Source: Bin87 sp965232895 (GTDB taxonomy: Bacteria > Chloroflexota > Dehalococcoidia > Lucifugimonadales > UBA3495). Taken from it: a stretch of DNA of 64,000 bases. Location of the stretch: the NCBI GenBank assembly GCA_965232895.1, contig OZ247430.1, positions 682,001 through 746,000 on the forward strand. Reading direction: 5' to 3'. Below the pieces are notes generated by a model that had not been told where the DNA came from, did no database searches, and saw nothing but the letters and a program-made list of their open reading frames with translations. Every line of letters begins with the position of its first letter. Positions within the stretch are counted from its first letter, which is position 1. A program made the translations under genes and the position numbers. Shown one piece after another: positions 42,532 to 51,320 of this stretch.

Positions 42532-43222
42532 ATGGCATCTGATCACGCTAACACGGCGCCCCGGAGCGGCGTCCATTGTTCGGTGCCCCTGATACACTTT
42601 GCCACTGCCCTGATGGCTGTGGTAGATTTCATAGTGTTCCATGCCGTGGCGGTCGGGTTGACCATCGTCATCTATTTCGGCATCCCGCTGTTTGACGACG
42701 CCATCGGCCGAAGCGCCGCGAGTTGGAACTGGTTGGGGATATTCAAGATAGTGGGTCCCACCGTAACCGTACCTGGAGGTGCAGTAACCGTGCTGTCCGC
42801 CTACTTTTACGCTCGTCGCATTCAGGAAGCAGAGAAAGAAAAGCAGGAAGAGGCCCGCCTGCGTCAGGAGGAGACTCGCCTCCGGCAGGAAGCCGAGACC
42901 CAGGTCCAGGTTCTCAAAACCCAGTTGGAGCAGGCAACTGCCCCACGCCACCGCCGGCATCGCCGCCGTTGCGGAACGGTGCGTCGCCGGGAGCGCAGTA
43001 ATCGTGTTCACGGGCTATATCTTCCACAAATGGGCCTTGGAAGCAGAACAGCGGGCCCGGGAAAGCCAGCAGCAGCTACGGGAAACCCAGTGCAGCCTCG
43101 AGGAACTCACCATCCAGAGGCTGGTCGCTGAACGCCAGTTGCACGACGCCAAGCGGTCACGTTATGAGGCCGAATACAAACTGCTGGCTCTGAAAGACCA
43201 ACGCCGCCGCAACCGCCGCTAA
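42532..43222 (+). pseudogene. membrane coiled-coil gene with probable frameshift
   Basis: The first frame (from ATG 42532) has a hydrophobic N-terminal region and a coiled coil (EAEKEKQEEARLRQEETRLR) to about 42930, then turns into unprotein-like basic sequence. The next frame continues sensibly from there: AGIAAVAERCVAGSAVIVFT, then ALEAEQRARESQQQLRETQ to TAA 43220-43222. One single-base indel near 42930-42945 would join them. Alternatively the second part is a separate GTG-started gene at 43004. Confidence 0.55.
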
Positions 43223-43235
43223 CGGACACACCGCC

Positions 43236-44165
43236 ATGCTCACCAAGCTCCGCCAGATCGCCATGATGGTCAACGACCTGCCTGAGGGTATCGACCTCTA
43301 CGGCCGCATCCTCGGCATGCAGCCCTCCCGCACCGGCGCCCTCCCGCAGTTCGGCCTGGACAACGCGGTGCTGCCCGCCGGCAACGGCACCTTCGTGGAA
43401 CTGCTGGCTCCCAGCGACGACAACTCCGCCGGCGCGCGCTTCCTCCAGCGGCGCGGCGAGGCCCCCTACCTCATGATCTTCGAGACCGACCAGTACGACC
43501 GGCTCATCCCCCACCTGCGCGACCTCGGCGTCCGCATCACCGGCGAGACGGAGCACGCCGAGCCCCATAACAATGGAAGCCGGTCCGCGTTCGTGCATCC
43601 CGCGTCCTGCAACGGCGCATTCATCGAGATCATCGAGGTCACCGACCCAAACAACCCCTGGCCCGCCGCCGGCCCCGACTGGCAGTCGTCCGCCCACGAG
43701 CCCGGCACCTCGCAGCTTCGCCAGATGGCTGTCATCGTCAACGATCTCGACGCCGCCATCGCGCACTGGAGCCGCATGTTCGGACTGCAGCCCACGCGCC
43801 GGTTCGAGATCAGCTTCACCGACCTCGAGATCGCCGTCCTCCCCCTCACCGGCGGCGATACCTTCATCGAGCTGGCCCAGCCCACCAGCGCCGACTCCCC
43901 CTCCGGCCGCTTCCTCGCCCGTTACGGCGAGGGCCTCTACCTCACCATCTACGAAATCGCCGACTCCCTGGCCACCGACGCCTACCTGCAGACCCAGGAC
44001 ATCCGGTTCACCACGTCCCGCCGCACCGACAACTACGTCAACCTGGGCTTCAACAGCATCTGGCTGCACCCTGCCACCTTCAAGGGCGCGTTCACCCAGC
44101 TGTCCCAGGTGCTCGACGCCGAGAACCCCTGGCCCCCCGCCGGCGACGACTGGTTCCGCGCCTAG
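43236..44165 (+). CDS. two-domain VOC protein
   Basis: A 309-residue protein made of two glyoxalase-fold halves, each starting LRQIAMMVNDLPEGI / LRQMAVIVNDLDAAI and each ending with a WPPAGxDW-like motif. Expected to bind a metal between repeats; closest in feel to methylmalonyl-CoA epimerase or dioxygenase-like proteins. Its TAG stop is the first three bases of a MITE, so the C-terminus may have been reset by the insertion, although the domain repeat suggests little or nothing is lost. Confidence 0.85.
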   Translation: MLTKLRQIAMMVNDLPEGIDLYGRILGMQPSRTGALPQFGLDNAVLPAGNGTFVELLAPSDDNSAGARFLQRRGEAPYLMIFETDQYDRLIPHLRDLGVRITGETEHAEPHNNGSRSAFVHPASCNGAFIEIIEVTDPNNPWPAAGPDWQSSAHEPGTSQLRQMAVIVNDLDAAIAHWSRMFGLQPTRRFEISFTDLEIAVLPLTGGDTFIELAQPTSADSPSGRFLARYGEGLYLTIYEIADSLATDAYLQTQDIRFTTSRRTDNYVNLGFNSIWLHPATFKGAFTQLSQVLDAENPWPPAGDDWFRA

Positions 44166-44317
44166 GGTGTGTTGACATTTTCCGTCATTCCGGCGGAAGC
44201 CGGAATCCATTGAGTTTGAGCATAGACACTTTCGAGATGCTGCGTTTCTCTCGAACACTGGATTCCGGCTCAAGGCCGGAATGACGGTATCGAGTTTCCA
44301 AACGTCAACACAACCTA
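44163..44317. mobile_element. D-MITE copy 2 (155 bp)
   Basis: TAGGGTGTGTTGAC and GTCAACACAACCTA are inverted ends with TA at both edges, as for Tc1/IS630-type targets. The interior has core-C palindromes (TTCCGGCGGAAGCCGGAA, ATTCCGGCTCAAGGCCGGAA). It supplies the stop of the VOC gene and abuts the start of the ABC ATPase. Confidence 0.8.
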
Positions 44318-44322
44318 GCCTC

Positions 44323-45240
44323 ATGCAGCAGAGATCCGCACGCGATCACGCCGAGCACGACCATCTCCACGCGCCGGACGGGGCGACCCACAGCCACGCC
44401 GAGCACAGCCATACCCATTCCCGGGACGGGCAGACTCACACCCACGCCGGCGCGACGCCGCAGGTCGTCTGCTTCGAGGAGGTCAGCGTCAGCTACGGGA
44501 CGATCCGCGCCCTGGATGACGTGTCCTTCTCCGTGGAATGCGGGAGCCTGTCCGGCGTGGTGGGGCCCAACGGCGGCGGCAAGTCGTCCCTGCTCAAGGC
44601 CGTGGTCGGCCTCGTCCAACTCGACACCGGCCGCGTGCTGGTCCAGGGCCGGCCCAGTTCCGACATGCGCAAGCACATCGGTTTCGTGCCCCAACTGGAG
44701 CAGGTCGACTGGAATTTTCCCGTGACCGTCTGGGACGTGGCCATGATGGGCCTCACGCCCCAGCGCGGCCTGTTCCGCGGGCACAGTAGGGCCAACCGCG
44801 ATGCAGCCGCCGAGGCATTGTCCACCGTGGACCTGATCGACCTGCGGAAGCGCGGCATCGGCGAGTTGTCCGGAGGCCAGCGCCGGCGCGCGCTGCTGGC
44901 CCGGGCCATAGCCGCCAGCCCTTCCGTGCTCCTGCTCGACGAGCCCATGAACGGCCTTGATCCCACCGCCCAGCATCGCTTCCTGGACATCATCGACCGG
45001 CTCCGCGAGCAGGACGTCACCGTGATCATGAGCACCCACGACCTCACCTGCGTGTCGGCTCGCGCCAGCGACGTCGCCCTGGTCAACTGCGGTCTGATCG
45101 CCTACGGCCCTCCCGAAGAGGTGCTCATGGAGACCGTCCTGGCCGAAGCCTTCGGCCACCAGCTGGTCGTGCACTCCACCGGCGGCGCCTACGCCCTCCA
45201 CCACCACGACCACCCCGTCAACTGGCCCGGCCGGGAATAG
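44323..45240 (+). CDS. metal ABC transporter ATPase with His-rich N-terminus
   Basis: A 305-residue ATPase of the ZnuC/MntB type. Residues about 5-45 form a His/Asp/Glu-rich tract (HAEHDHLHAPDG, HSHTHSRDGQTHTHAG) that could bind Zn or Mn. Then Walker A GPNGGGKSS, Q-loop PQLEQVDWNFP, signature LSGGQRRR, Walker B VLLLDEPMNGLD and STHD switch; another HHHDH cluster closes the protein. ATG 44323 is preferred; the longer frame begins inside a MITE. No permease or binding protein of this class is adjacent. Confidence 0.85.
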   Translation: MQQRSARDHAEHDHLHAPDGATHSHAEHSHTHSRDGQTHTHAGATPQVVCFEEVSVSYGTIRALDDVSFSVECGSLSGVVGPNGGGKSSLLKAVVGLVQLDTGRVLVQGRPSSDMRKHIGFVPQLEQVDWNFPVTVWDVAMMGLTPQRGLFRGHSRANRDAAAEALSTVDLIDLRKRGIGELSGGQRRRALLARAIAASPSVLLLDEPMNGLDPTAQHRFLDIIDRLREQDVTVIMSTHDLTCVSARASDVALVNCGLIAYGPPEEVLMETVLAEAFGHQLVVHSTGGAYALHHHDHPVNWPGRE

Positions 45241-45322
45241 CGCAGTTTCCGATCCGCAGCCTTGCCTGCCCATACGGAAGCGATAGCCGCGCGTAGCGGC
45301 TCACCTCTCCCCAAGGCTGATA

Positions 45323-46063
45323 ATGTCCCTTGCAGTCTTCTACGCCAGCGCGCTGATCTGGGCGTTCTTGTGCGTCCTGGTGGCCGTCGTCGCCGGTGCT
45401 GCGGCCGGCGGCCGGCCTCGCCACTGGAAGACTGTGCTGGTCGGGCTGCTCGTCGGCGCGGCGTTCGGCGTCGTCACCGGCGTCCTGTTCAGCTTTGTCG
45501 CCGCGATGACTGTCTTCCCGATCTCCCTGTTGCCGGCTTTGCTCCTCAGCCTCGCCATATACTTCACCCCTATCGCACTGAGCGTCGCGGCGGCAGGCGT
45601 TGCCGGGTTGGCGGCGGGCCTGCTGGAGAGGCGATCCGCCGCCATTGTTCGCAGGTGCCTCATCGTCGGGGTCATATTCGGATTGGTCCTCGGCATTGCC
45701 AACGCGGCGTTGACGCCTGTCTGGATGAACGCCCTGATCCCCGCGTTGGAGGCCGTGGGCATCGGTCGCTGGTCCGCGCCGTCGATCGGAGTGGCGATCA
45801 TGGTCAGCGGAGTGATAATGGACCTCGAGCTCGCCGTCATCGCCTTCCGGTTCGTCCGCCGCAGGTGGGGCGCCCCGTCGTCTGCGACCGCCACCGGAAC
45901 CCGACCGGATGTTACGCATTCCGCAGCGAAAACCATCCTGAGCGCCGAAGGAATTGACGACCGCTGCGCCGCCCGCAATCCTCAGTACCGCTCGCGCCAC
46001 AGGAGCCGGCGCTCCCGGTGCTACAATAACCCCTGTACGCCTCCAGGCGACGCGATCCAATGA
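45323..46063 (+). CDS. polytopic membrane protein
   Basis: A 246-residue protein with about five hydrophobic segments in its first 180 residues (for example VFYASALIWAFLCVLVAVVA, GVVTGVLFSFVAAM, VGVIFGLVLGIANAAL), then a basic, low-complexity tail that overlaps the next gene's start (ATGA). No family recognised; not an ABC permease by motif. Confidence 0.6.
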   Translation: MSLAVFYASALIWAFLCVLVAVVAGAAAGGRPRHWKTVLVGLLVGAAFGVVTGVLFSFVAAMTVFPISLLPALLLSLAIYFTPIALSVAAAGVAGLAAGLLERRSAAIVRRCLIVGVIFGLVLGIANAALTPVWMNALIPALEAVGIGRWSAPSIGVAIMVSGVIMDLELAVIAFRFVRRRWGAPSSATATGTRPDVTHSAAKTILSAEGIDDRCAARNPQYRSRHRSRRSRCYNNPCTPPGDAIQ

Positions 46064-46776
46064 CTATCATCAACAACATCGAAGATTTCATCCGGGTTCT
46101 GGACGAACATCCCCAGTGGCTTGAGGCGGCCCGCTCCCGGCTGCTCAGTCGAGAGTTGCTCGACATGCCGGAACAACTCGCCCGCTTTTCAATCGAGGTT
46201 CGCCAGTCCACCGAGACCGCCAACCAACGCCTGACCGCGCTGGAAGAAAGTCTGGCAATTCTATCGGGAGAGGTGCGCCTCTTTGTGGCGGCTACTGACC
46301 GGCGCCTGTCCACCATGGAGTCCGACATTGGCGCTCTCAAAAATCAGTTGGGCGACGTCAGGGGCCGTATCGTGTACGACATCGTTCGCGATGAAGCTCC
46401 ACTGCTGGCCGGCAATATGGGCTTTGAGCTCTCCGCCATCCTGCACCGGGGTGATCTGCAACGGCTTACGCAAAGCAGCGATGTTGGCTGGATGTCTCCC
46501 CAGGATCTCCAGAGTTTTCAACGCGCCGATCTCGTCATTGACGCCATCGACCCGGGCGGTGCACCCCACTACATCGTCGTTGAAATCTCCTACACCGTAA
46601 ACGGATACGACACCACGCGCGCCGTCCGCAACGCCGGATACCTGTCACGGATCACCGGCGTTCCTGCCGCCCCTGCCGTGGCGGGAGTCGTCCTGGACCA
46701 CCATGTCCAGGACTCCGTGGCGGCCGAGGGCATATTCTGGTACTCAATTCCCATGGGCGATCTCCGGCCCGACTGA
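46060..46776 (+). CDS. coiled-coil / PD-(D/E)XK-like protein
   Basis: A 238-residue paralogue of 33193-34023: INNIEDFIRVLDEHPQWLEA start, a coiled coil (about 45-110), and the same C-terminal block FQRADLVIDAID then PHYIVVEISYTVNGYD and RAVRNAGYLSRITG. The D...ExS pattern fits a PD-(D/E)XK-like nuclease. It lacks the tandem SDV repeats of its paralogue. Start overlaps the upstream stop. Confidence 0.65.
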   Translation: MTIINNIEDFIRVLDEHPQWLEAARSRLLSRELLDMPEQLARFSIEVRQSTETANQRLTALEESLAILSGEVRLFVAATDRRLSTMESDIGALKNQLGDVRGRIVYDIVRDEAPLLAGNMGFELSAILHRGDLQRLTQSSDVGWMSPQDLQSFQRADLVIDAIDPGGAPHYIVVEISYTVNGYDTTRAVRNAGYLSRITGVPAAPAVAGVVLDHHVQDSVAAEGIFWYSIPMGDLRPD

Positions 46777-46833
46777 CCCGTCATTCCGCTGCCCTTTCTC
46801 CAGGAGCCTGTTCGTATCTACGACCTCCAGACC

Positions 46834-47094
46834 ATGCCGACGCTAACGCAGATTCTGCTGGCGATTGCCGCGACCCAACACTTCGAAGGATTGGGCGATG
46901 CCCTCGTAAGGGGCTTCATCATTGGGTTAGTCCTTTTCATCGGCGCTGGCGCTGGCGTTGGCGCCATCATCGGGGCAATCCGCACTCCTTCCGAAAGACG
47001 GGCGCGCGGCGCTCGCAGTGGCGCCATCATCGGAGCCGTCGTCGGACCCATTGTGTTGATTGTTGTGTTGTTTGTGTTATTTGGATTGTTATAA
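46834..47094 (+). CDS. small glycine-zipper membrane protein
   Basis: An 86-residue protein with two hydrophobic helices rich in Gly/Ala (GFIIGLVLFIGAGAGVGAII and GAIIGAVVGPIVLIVVLFVL) separated by a basic loop. Glycine-zipper pattern suggests oligomerisation in the membrane. No strong ribosome binding site. Confidence 0.5.
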   Translation: MPTLTQILLAIAATQHFEGLGDALVRGFIIGLVLFIGAGAGVGAIIGAIRTPSERRARGARSGAIIGAVVGPIVLIVVLFVLFGLL

Positions 47095-47140
47095 GACTGT
47101 CCTCTAATCCCGACTGTACCGCCTGACAAGGAGCAACATC

Positions 47141-47989
47141 ATGTACGACCTCAACGGCAAAACCGCCCTCGTCACCGGCGCCGGCGGACGCCACGGCATT
47201 GGCCGCGCCATCGCCACCCGCCTCGCCTCCGAAGGCGCCGACGTCGTGGTAACCGACGTCGAGGCATCCCTGGACGCCATCCGCACCGAGGACCGCCTCG
47301 ACGGCTGGCAGGGCCTGCCCAGCGTCGTGGACGAGATCCAGGCCATGGGCCGCCGCAGCCTCGGCCTCTATTACGACGTCGCCGACAGTACCCAGGTCGA
47401 CGGCATGGTGTCCGATACCCTCAACGAGTTCGGCAAGATCGACATCCTCGTCAACAACGCCGGCTCCCGACCCGGCCGCGACCGCGTACTCGTCGTGGAA
47501 CTCGAAGAGGACGCCTTCGACGAGGTCATGCGGGTCAACGTCCGCGGCACCTACCTGGTCAGCCGCGCCGTGTGCCGCCACATGGTCGACCGGGGCGGGC
47601 CGGGCAAGATCATCAACATATCCTCCGGAGCCGGCAAGCGCGGCATCGCCCGCTACGGAGCCTACTGCGCCAGCAAGTTCGCCGTCATCGGGTTCACCCA
47701 GTCCCTGGCCCAGGAGATGGCCCCCTACCACGTCAACGTCAACGCCATCTGTCCCGGCCTCGTCGACACCGAGCGCGTGGACTTCATCGCCGCCGCCCTG
47801 GCCCCCGAGGGAACCTCCGGCGAGGAGCACCGCGCCCTCATGGTGCGCGAGCGCGAGATCCGCGTGCCCCTGGGCCGCATCGCCCAGGGCGACGACATCG
47901 CCCGCATGGCCGCCTTCCTCTCCTCCGCCGAGTCCGACTACATGACCGGCCTCAGCATCAGCGTCTCCGGCGGCTCCGAAATGAGCTAG
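47141..47989 (+). CDS. SDR-family oxidoreductase
   Basis: A 282-residue classical SDR: LVTGAGGRHGIGRAIA cofactor loop, VNNAGSRPGRD, catalytic Ser region INISSGAGKRG and YCASK. AAGGAG precedes the ATG. It lies immediately before the three-gene cassette but on housekeeping-like, GC-rich sequence. Confidence 0.9.
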   Translation: MYDLNGKTALVTGAGGRHGIGRAIATRLASEGADVVVTDVEASLDAIRTEDRLDGWQGLPSVVDEIQAMGRRSLGLYYDVADSTQVDGMVSDTLNEFGKIDILVNNAGSRPGRDRVLVVELEEDAFDEVMRVNVRGTYLVSRAVCRHMVDRGGPGKIINISSGAGKRGIARYGAYCASKFAVIGFTQSLAQEMAPYHVNVNAICPGLVDTERVDFIAAALAPEGTSGEEHRALMVREREIRVPLGRIAQGDDIARMAAFLSSAESDYMTGLSISVSGGSEMS

Positions 47990-48004
47990 GCTCCTTCGAG
48001 CGGT

Positions 48005-48033
48005 TTGACATCACCTGAACGGTTCGGCATAGT
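48005..48033 (+). promoter_or_regulatory. promoter of the three-gene cassette
   Basis: TTGACA (48005-48010), 17-base spacer, CATAGT (48028-48033). It begins 15 bases after the SDR stop, so the cassette has its own promoter. The TTG of this -35 box is also the first in-frame start of the nuclease frame, which argues for a later start codon. Confidence 0.55.
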
Positions 48034-48076
48034 AAAGTATGAACTCGCAAAGCCTATTGACGCCGCTTCGCGTGGG

Positions 48077-48874
48077 ATGCCTGCTATGCCAGTCAGACCG
48101 GAAATCTTACCGTCTCCCTCAACGTTGGCATTCCTCAAGCATTGCTTCCGTTTCGTGAGCTCAGAATGGCCTCATGCCGAGCGTGTGCAGTTGCCGGATA
48201 GCGGGTTTGAACAGCATTTCCGAGAAAGCTGCATTCAAAATTTGTCGAACTGGGCTATCTCTGAACCGCGGGAACTATGGCTTGGTGCAGGGCTTGATAC
48301 TGCGTCAGGCGTTGCCCACGAAATTGACATCGTGGCCAGGTCAGCAACCGGGACCGCCATATTGGAAGCGAAAAATCGTGGTGATCTGCCCGGCAAAAAC
48401 GATGTCATTGTTTTCTTTGCCAAAGTTTTGGACTATTTATTGGCGAACCCGGTGCTTGCATCAGATGATATATGTTTGGCTTTTATGTCCAGAAATTCAT
48501 TTGAACCGCGAGGACTGGCGGCTTGCTTGGGTCTGGGCATTCATCCGATAGCTGCTGATATACGGCCCCTGCCGGTTCTGGTTGAGAACGCAAGGCTGAT
48601 GGACAATGAATTGCGTCTGGGATTGGCAATTGCATCTGACACCGAAGAACGCTTCGAGGATTTATGTGCTCAATTGAACAGTCTGTCTGCCGCCCTGAAT
48701 GAAACTTGGATCGATAACCGATGCGGTTATCTCTCCGATGATAGCCTTCTCTTCAAAGCGGTTGCGCCACTACAAATCAGTGCTTTGGCCCAGCAGCTTC
48801 GTCAGGCGAACAGCGATTGCGCGGACTTGTTGAACGCATTCCGGACTGCCAAAATTGCCGGAGGCGCACGATAA
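48077..48874 (+). CDS. cassette gene 1: PD-(D/E)XK-like nuclease
   Basis: About 265 residues from ATG 48077 (48086 also possible; a TTG at 48005 lies in the promoter). The core GVAHEIDIVARSATGTAILE followed by AKNR has the spacing of a PD-(D/E)XK catalytic site: Asp about residue 83, then Glu-x-Lys about 97-99. The remainder is alpha/beta without other recognised domains. Its TAA overlaps the next ATG. Composition is visibly more AT-rich than the neighbours, suggesting transfer. Likely the DNA- or RNA-cutting component of the cassette (inference). Confidence 0.65.
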   Translation: MPAMPVRPEILPSPSTLAFLKHCFRFVSSEWPHAERVQLPDSGFEQHFRESCIQNLSNWAISEPRELWLGAGLDTASGVAHEIDIVARSATGTAILEAKNRGDLPGKNDVIVFFAKVLDYLLANPVLASDDICLAFMSRNSFEPRGLAACLGLGIHPIAADIRPLPVLVENARLMDNELRLGLAIASDTEERFEDLCAQLNSLSAALNETWIDNRCGYLSDDSLLFKAVAPLQISALAQQLRQANSDCADLLNAFRTAKIAGGAR

Positions 48875-49962
48875 TGAACATTACCAGTTACAACGTCACC
48901 GATGTTAGCTATCACTACATCGGGCTGCGCGTACTGGCAGGGACGCCGGACGCTGCTGATCGCAATCAGCAACTTGAGGCCATATCCCGCAGTGTCCTTA
49001 AATTCGTCACTGACCGGGCCTTGCGCTTGATGCTGCCCGAACCCAGAGGTACCTTCGAGACGGTCGGTGAGAAAATCTGTCAGGAACTGGTGCATTTCAG
49101 GTTCGCGAGTTCTGAAAGCGGCCGCCCCTATGATCTGACTGTCGACGGAAAGACGGCTCTCGATCTGCTATCTCGCAAGGAATACGTTGAATTGCGCCGG
49201 CTGATGGCCTACGTCCATTTGCAAACTTATGACAACCTCCGCGCAATAGTGGAAAGACACATTGATGCCGGTCCTATTTGGCGTCCCATAGTTACGTCCG
49301 GCCACTTTACAGAGCCAGACTATATACAACACCTTCTGGAACCCACTTTCGGGCAGAACTCCTTGGCAATCGCAAAATCTATTAGCAGTGAGCTTCCACA
49401 AAACCCTAAAAAGATTGAGGATACTCTCCGCGCCAGAGTTTTGCAGAAGGTAATGCCCGGACAAAAGATTGGAGTGGCTCTTTTCCGGGCAATTTGCGAC
49501 CGTTTGATCAGCCTTCGGTTGCTTAATAAATCGCGATCCATCACCCAACATTGCGAATTTGAAAAATCTTACTCCCCTTGTGCACACAATGTATCATCGT
49601 TCCCTTGGTACGAACCTTTGCGAGTACCGCTGCCCAACGGCGCTTCGTATCAGATTTACTTGTGCGAGCCCAATATGGCCAACCCTGAGCACCAGGACGC
49701 CCTACTAGCGGCAGTTGACCAGGCATTTGCTGAGCTTCCTATGGAAGGTGGCTACTACGATGTGCCCGACCTGCGCGATTGGGTGTGCGAATATCTTTTG
49801 ATTCCCGAAGCCGCATTCGACGACGGCATTAACCAGTTGCTGGACCGACAGCCATCTCCGTTGTCCGTAGGCTTGCAATACGACCGCATAACCGGCCAAC
49901 GTCGCCCTCTGGTTCGCACCCCTCAAACCACTCAACTACACAACCTGATACGGAGGCTCTGA
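48874..49962 (+). CDS. cassette gene 2: unknown protein
   Basis: A 362-residue soluble protein of no recognised family. The start (NITSYNVTDVSYHYIGLRVL) is beta-rich, the middle helical; IEDTLRARVLQKVMPGQKIG followed by VALFRAICDRLISLRLLNKS has the look of a winged-helix segment (about residues 195-240). No catalytic motif seen. GGAGG lies before the ATG, which overlaps the upstream stop (TAATG); its stop overlaps gene 3 (TGATG). Position between a nuclease and an ATPase suggests an adaptor or sensor (inference). Confidence 0.7.
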   Translation: MNITSYNVTDVSYHYIGLRVLAGTPDAADRNQQLEAISRSVLKFVTDRALRLMLPEPRGTFETVGEKICQELVHFRFASSESGRPYDLTVDGKTALDLLSRKEYVELRRLMAYVHLQTYDNLRAIVERHIDAGPIWRPIVTSGHFTEPDYIQHLLEPTFGQNSLAIAKSISSELPQNPKKIEDTLRARVLQKVMPGQKIGVALFRAICDRLISLRLLNKSRSITQHCEFEKSYSPCAHNVSSFPWYEPLRVPLPNGASYQIYLCEPNMANPEHQDALLAAVDQAFAELPMEGGYYDVPDLRDWVCEYLLIPEAAFDDGINQLLDRQPSPLSVGLQYDRITGQRRPLVRTPQTTQLHNLIRRL

Positions 49963-51317
49963 TGATAACTTTGCCCCGCCGGTCATCTGCCCCTACTTCG
50001 TCCCGCTATGAACCGTTGGGCCTCAGCGACTTGCCCTTTTCTCCCGATCCGGTACTCAACCCGTATAGCACTGACCCTCGCAACAACGGCGCCATTTACG
50101 CCCAATCTCCGGTGCGGGATTCCATTGATAATTTTGAGCGGCTGCTGATCCGACCGGACGATTTTCAAAATAGGGTCAAAATCGCCTCACTCTGGGCGGC
50201 CGGGGACGTTCAGCAGGGGCGCGGAATGGGGAAAACCGCAATGCTCCGGTTCTTCCAGCAACGGATCAACTCCGATTGGGGGCAAACCCAATTCAACGAT
50301 CAGTTTTCTGCCGTTGTAATTTACGCGTCGTTCCCTGCCGTAGTGGACCGTCGCTGGATGGAACAACTGGCTTGGGCGGCCCTGGTTGACACGTGTCGCA
50401 ACGGAGTTCTCGACGCATCGCTGGCCGTCTTGCGACTTGAGCATCTTTCGGAAGAGCAAGTCAACGCAGTGGTAAACGCTAATGGCGACGAGAATTGGAG
50501 CAACCTATTGGATAACGCGATCCTGACGGCCAATCAAATATCAGTTGCCGAATTGACCGCCGAAATCGCACGTACCTTGTCGAATGAAAGAATTGAGCGC
50601 GGCACAGCAAGGACATTAGCCAGCGGCGGCTTTGAGGATTATCTCCGCAGCTTGCGCCGGGACGGTAATCTTGAACCTTACTATGTCCCTCTCAACACCA
50701 AGGGGCTGGATTATTCCCGCCACTTGCTGTTCAACGACATCGTGCGCTATCTGCGAGCTGCCGGCTATGCCGGTGGGTATTTGTTCGTCGACGACATTGA
50801 GAACCTCACCGACCAGATGGCAAGGCGGCACCGCCTCGAGTTCGCCAAGGAATTCGGCCTGTGCACCGTTCGCCCCGGCTATGCTAACACCGAGCACGGT
50901 TTCTTTTCTTGCGTACTGAGCACTCACCAATCCTCGGCCATCCCTCTGGCTCAGGCTTGGAGTGAAGCCGGCCTTTCCGCAATAGCCCGCCTGGACCCGT
51001 CTGCTCCAACGTCAGTGGAATTACCCCTTCCCACCCTAGACCAGGCCCGCGCAATCGTCGTTGCCCATATGGATTATTACCGCATCGATCACGATGAGGA
51101 TGGAACGATTGCTCCCTTCACCGAGGACGGCATGAGCGAGCTTGTCGGCAGAAGTCAGCACCCTCGCAACTTGCTGGCCAACGCCGCCCGCGTTGTCTTG
51201 AGGGCGGCCGATAATGGCGTCACGTCAATCGACGCCAGCTCGGTTAAAGAAGCTATGGATGACACCGGCCCGATGCCGGTAGCTGATTTCACAGAAGGCA
51301 TTGACGAAGCGTTATAA
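49962..51317 (+). CDS. cassette gene 3: P-loop ATPase
   Basis: A 451-residue AAA/ORC-like NTPase: Walker A QGRGMGKTA (about residues 85-93), Walker B YLFVDDIENLTD (about 271-282), a sensor-like LSTHQSS region, and a C-terminal RSQHPRNLLANAARVVLRAA helix bundle as in ORC/STAND-like ATPases. The N-terminus LGLSDLPFSPDPVLNPYS is unusual. It should power or gate the cassette. It stops three bases before gatC, so cassette and gatCA may be co-transcribed. Confidence 0.75.
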   Translation: MITLPRRSSAPTSSRYEPLGLSDLPFSPDPVLNPYSTDPRNNGAIYAQSPVRDSIDNFERLLIRPDDFQNRVKIASLWAAGDVQQGRGMGKTAMLRFFQQRINSDWGQTQFNDQFSAVVIYASFPAVVDRRWMEQLAWAALVDTCRNGVLDASLAVLRLEHLSEEQVNAVVNANGDENWSNLLDNAILTANQISVAELTAEIARTLSNERIERGTARTLASGGFEDYLRSLRRDGNLEPYYVPLNTKGLDYSRHLLFNDIVRYLRAAGYAGGYLFVDDIENLTDQMARRHRLEFAKEFGLCTVRPGYANTEHGFFSCVLSTHQSSAIPLAQAWSEAGLSAIARLDPSAPTSVELPLPTLDQARAIVVAHMDYYRIDHDEDGTIAPFTEDGMSELVGRSQHPRNLLANAARVVLRAADNGVTSIDASSVKEAMDDTGPMPVADFTEGIDEAL

Positions 51318-51320
51318 ACC

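Noticed and set aside
48077..51317. Tn7-like TnsA/TnsB/TnsC transposition module
   Set aside because: A nuclease and an ATPase are present, but the middle protein shows no DDE integrase motif and no transposon ends were seen around the cassette.
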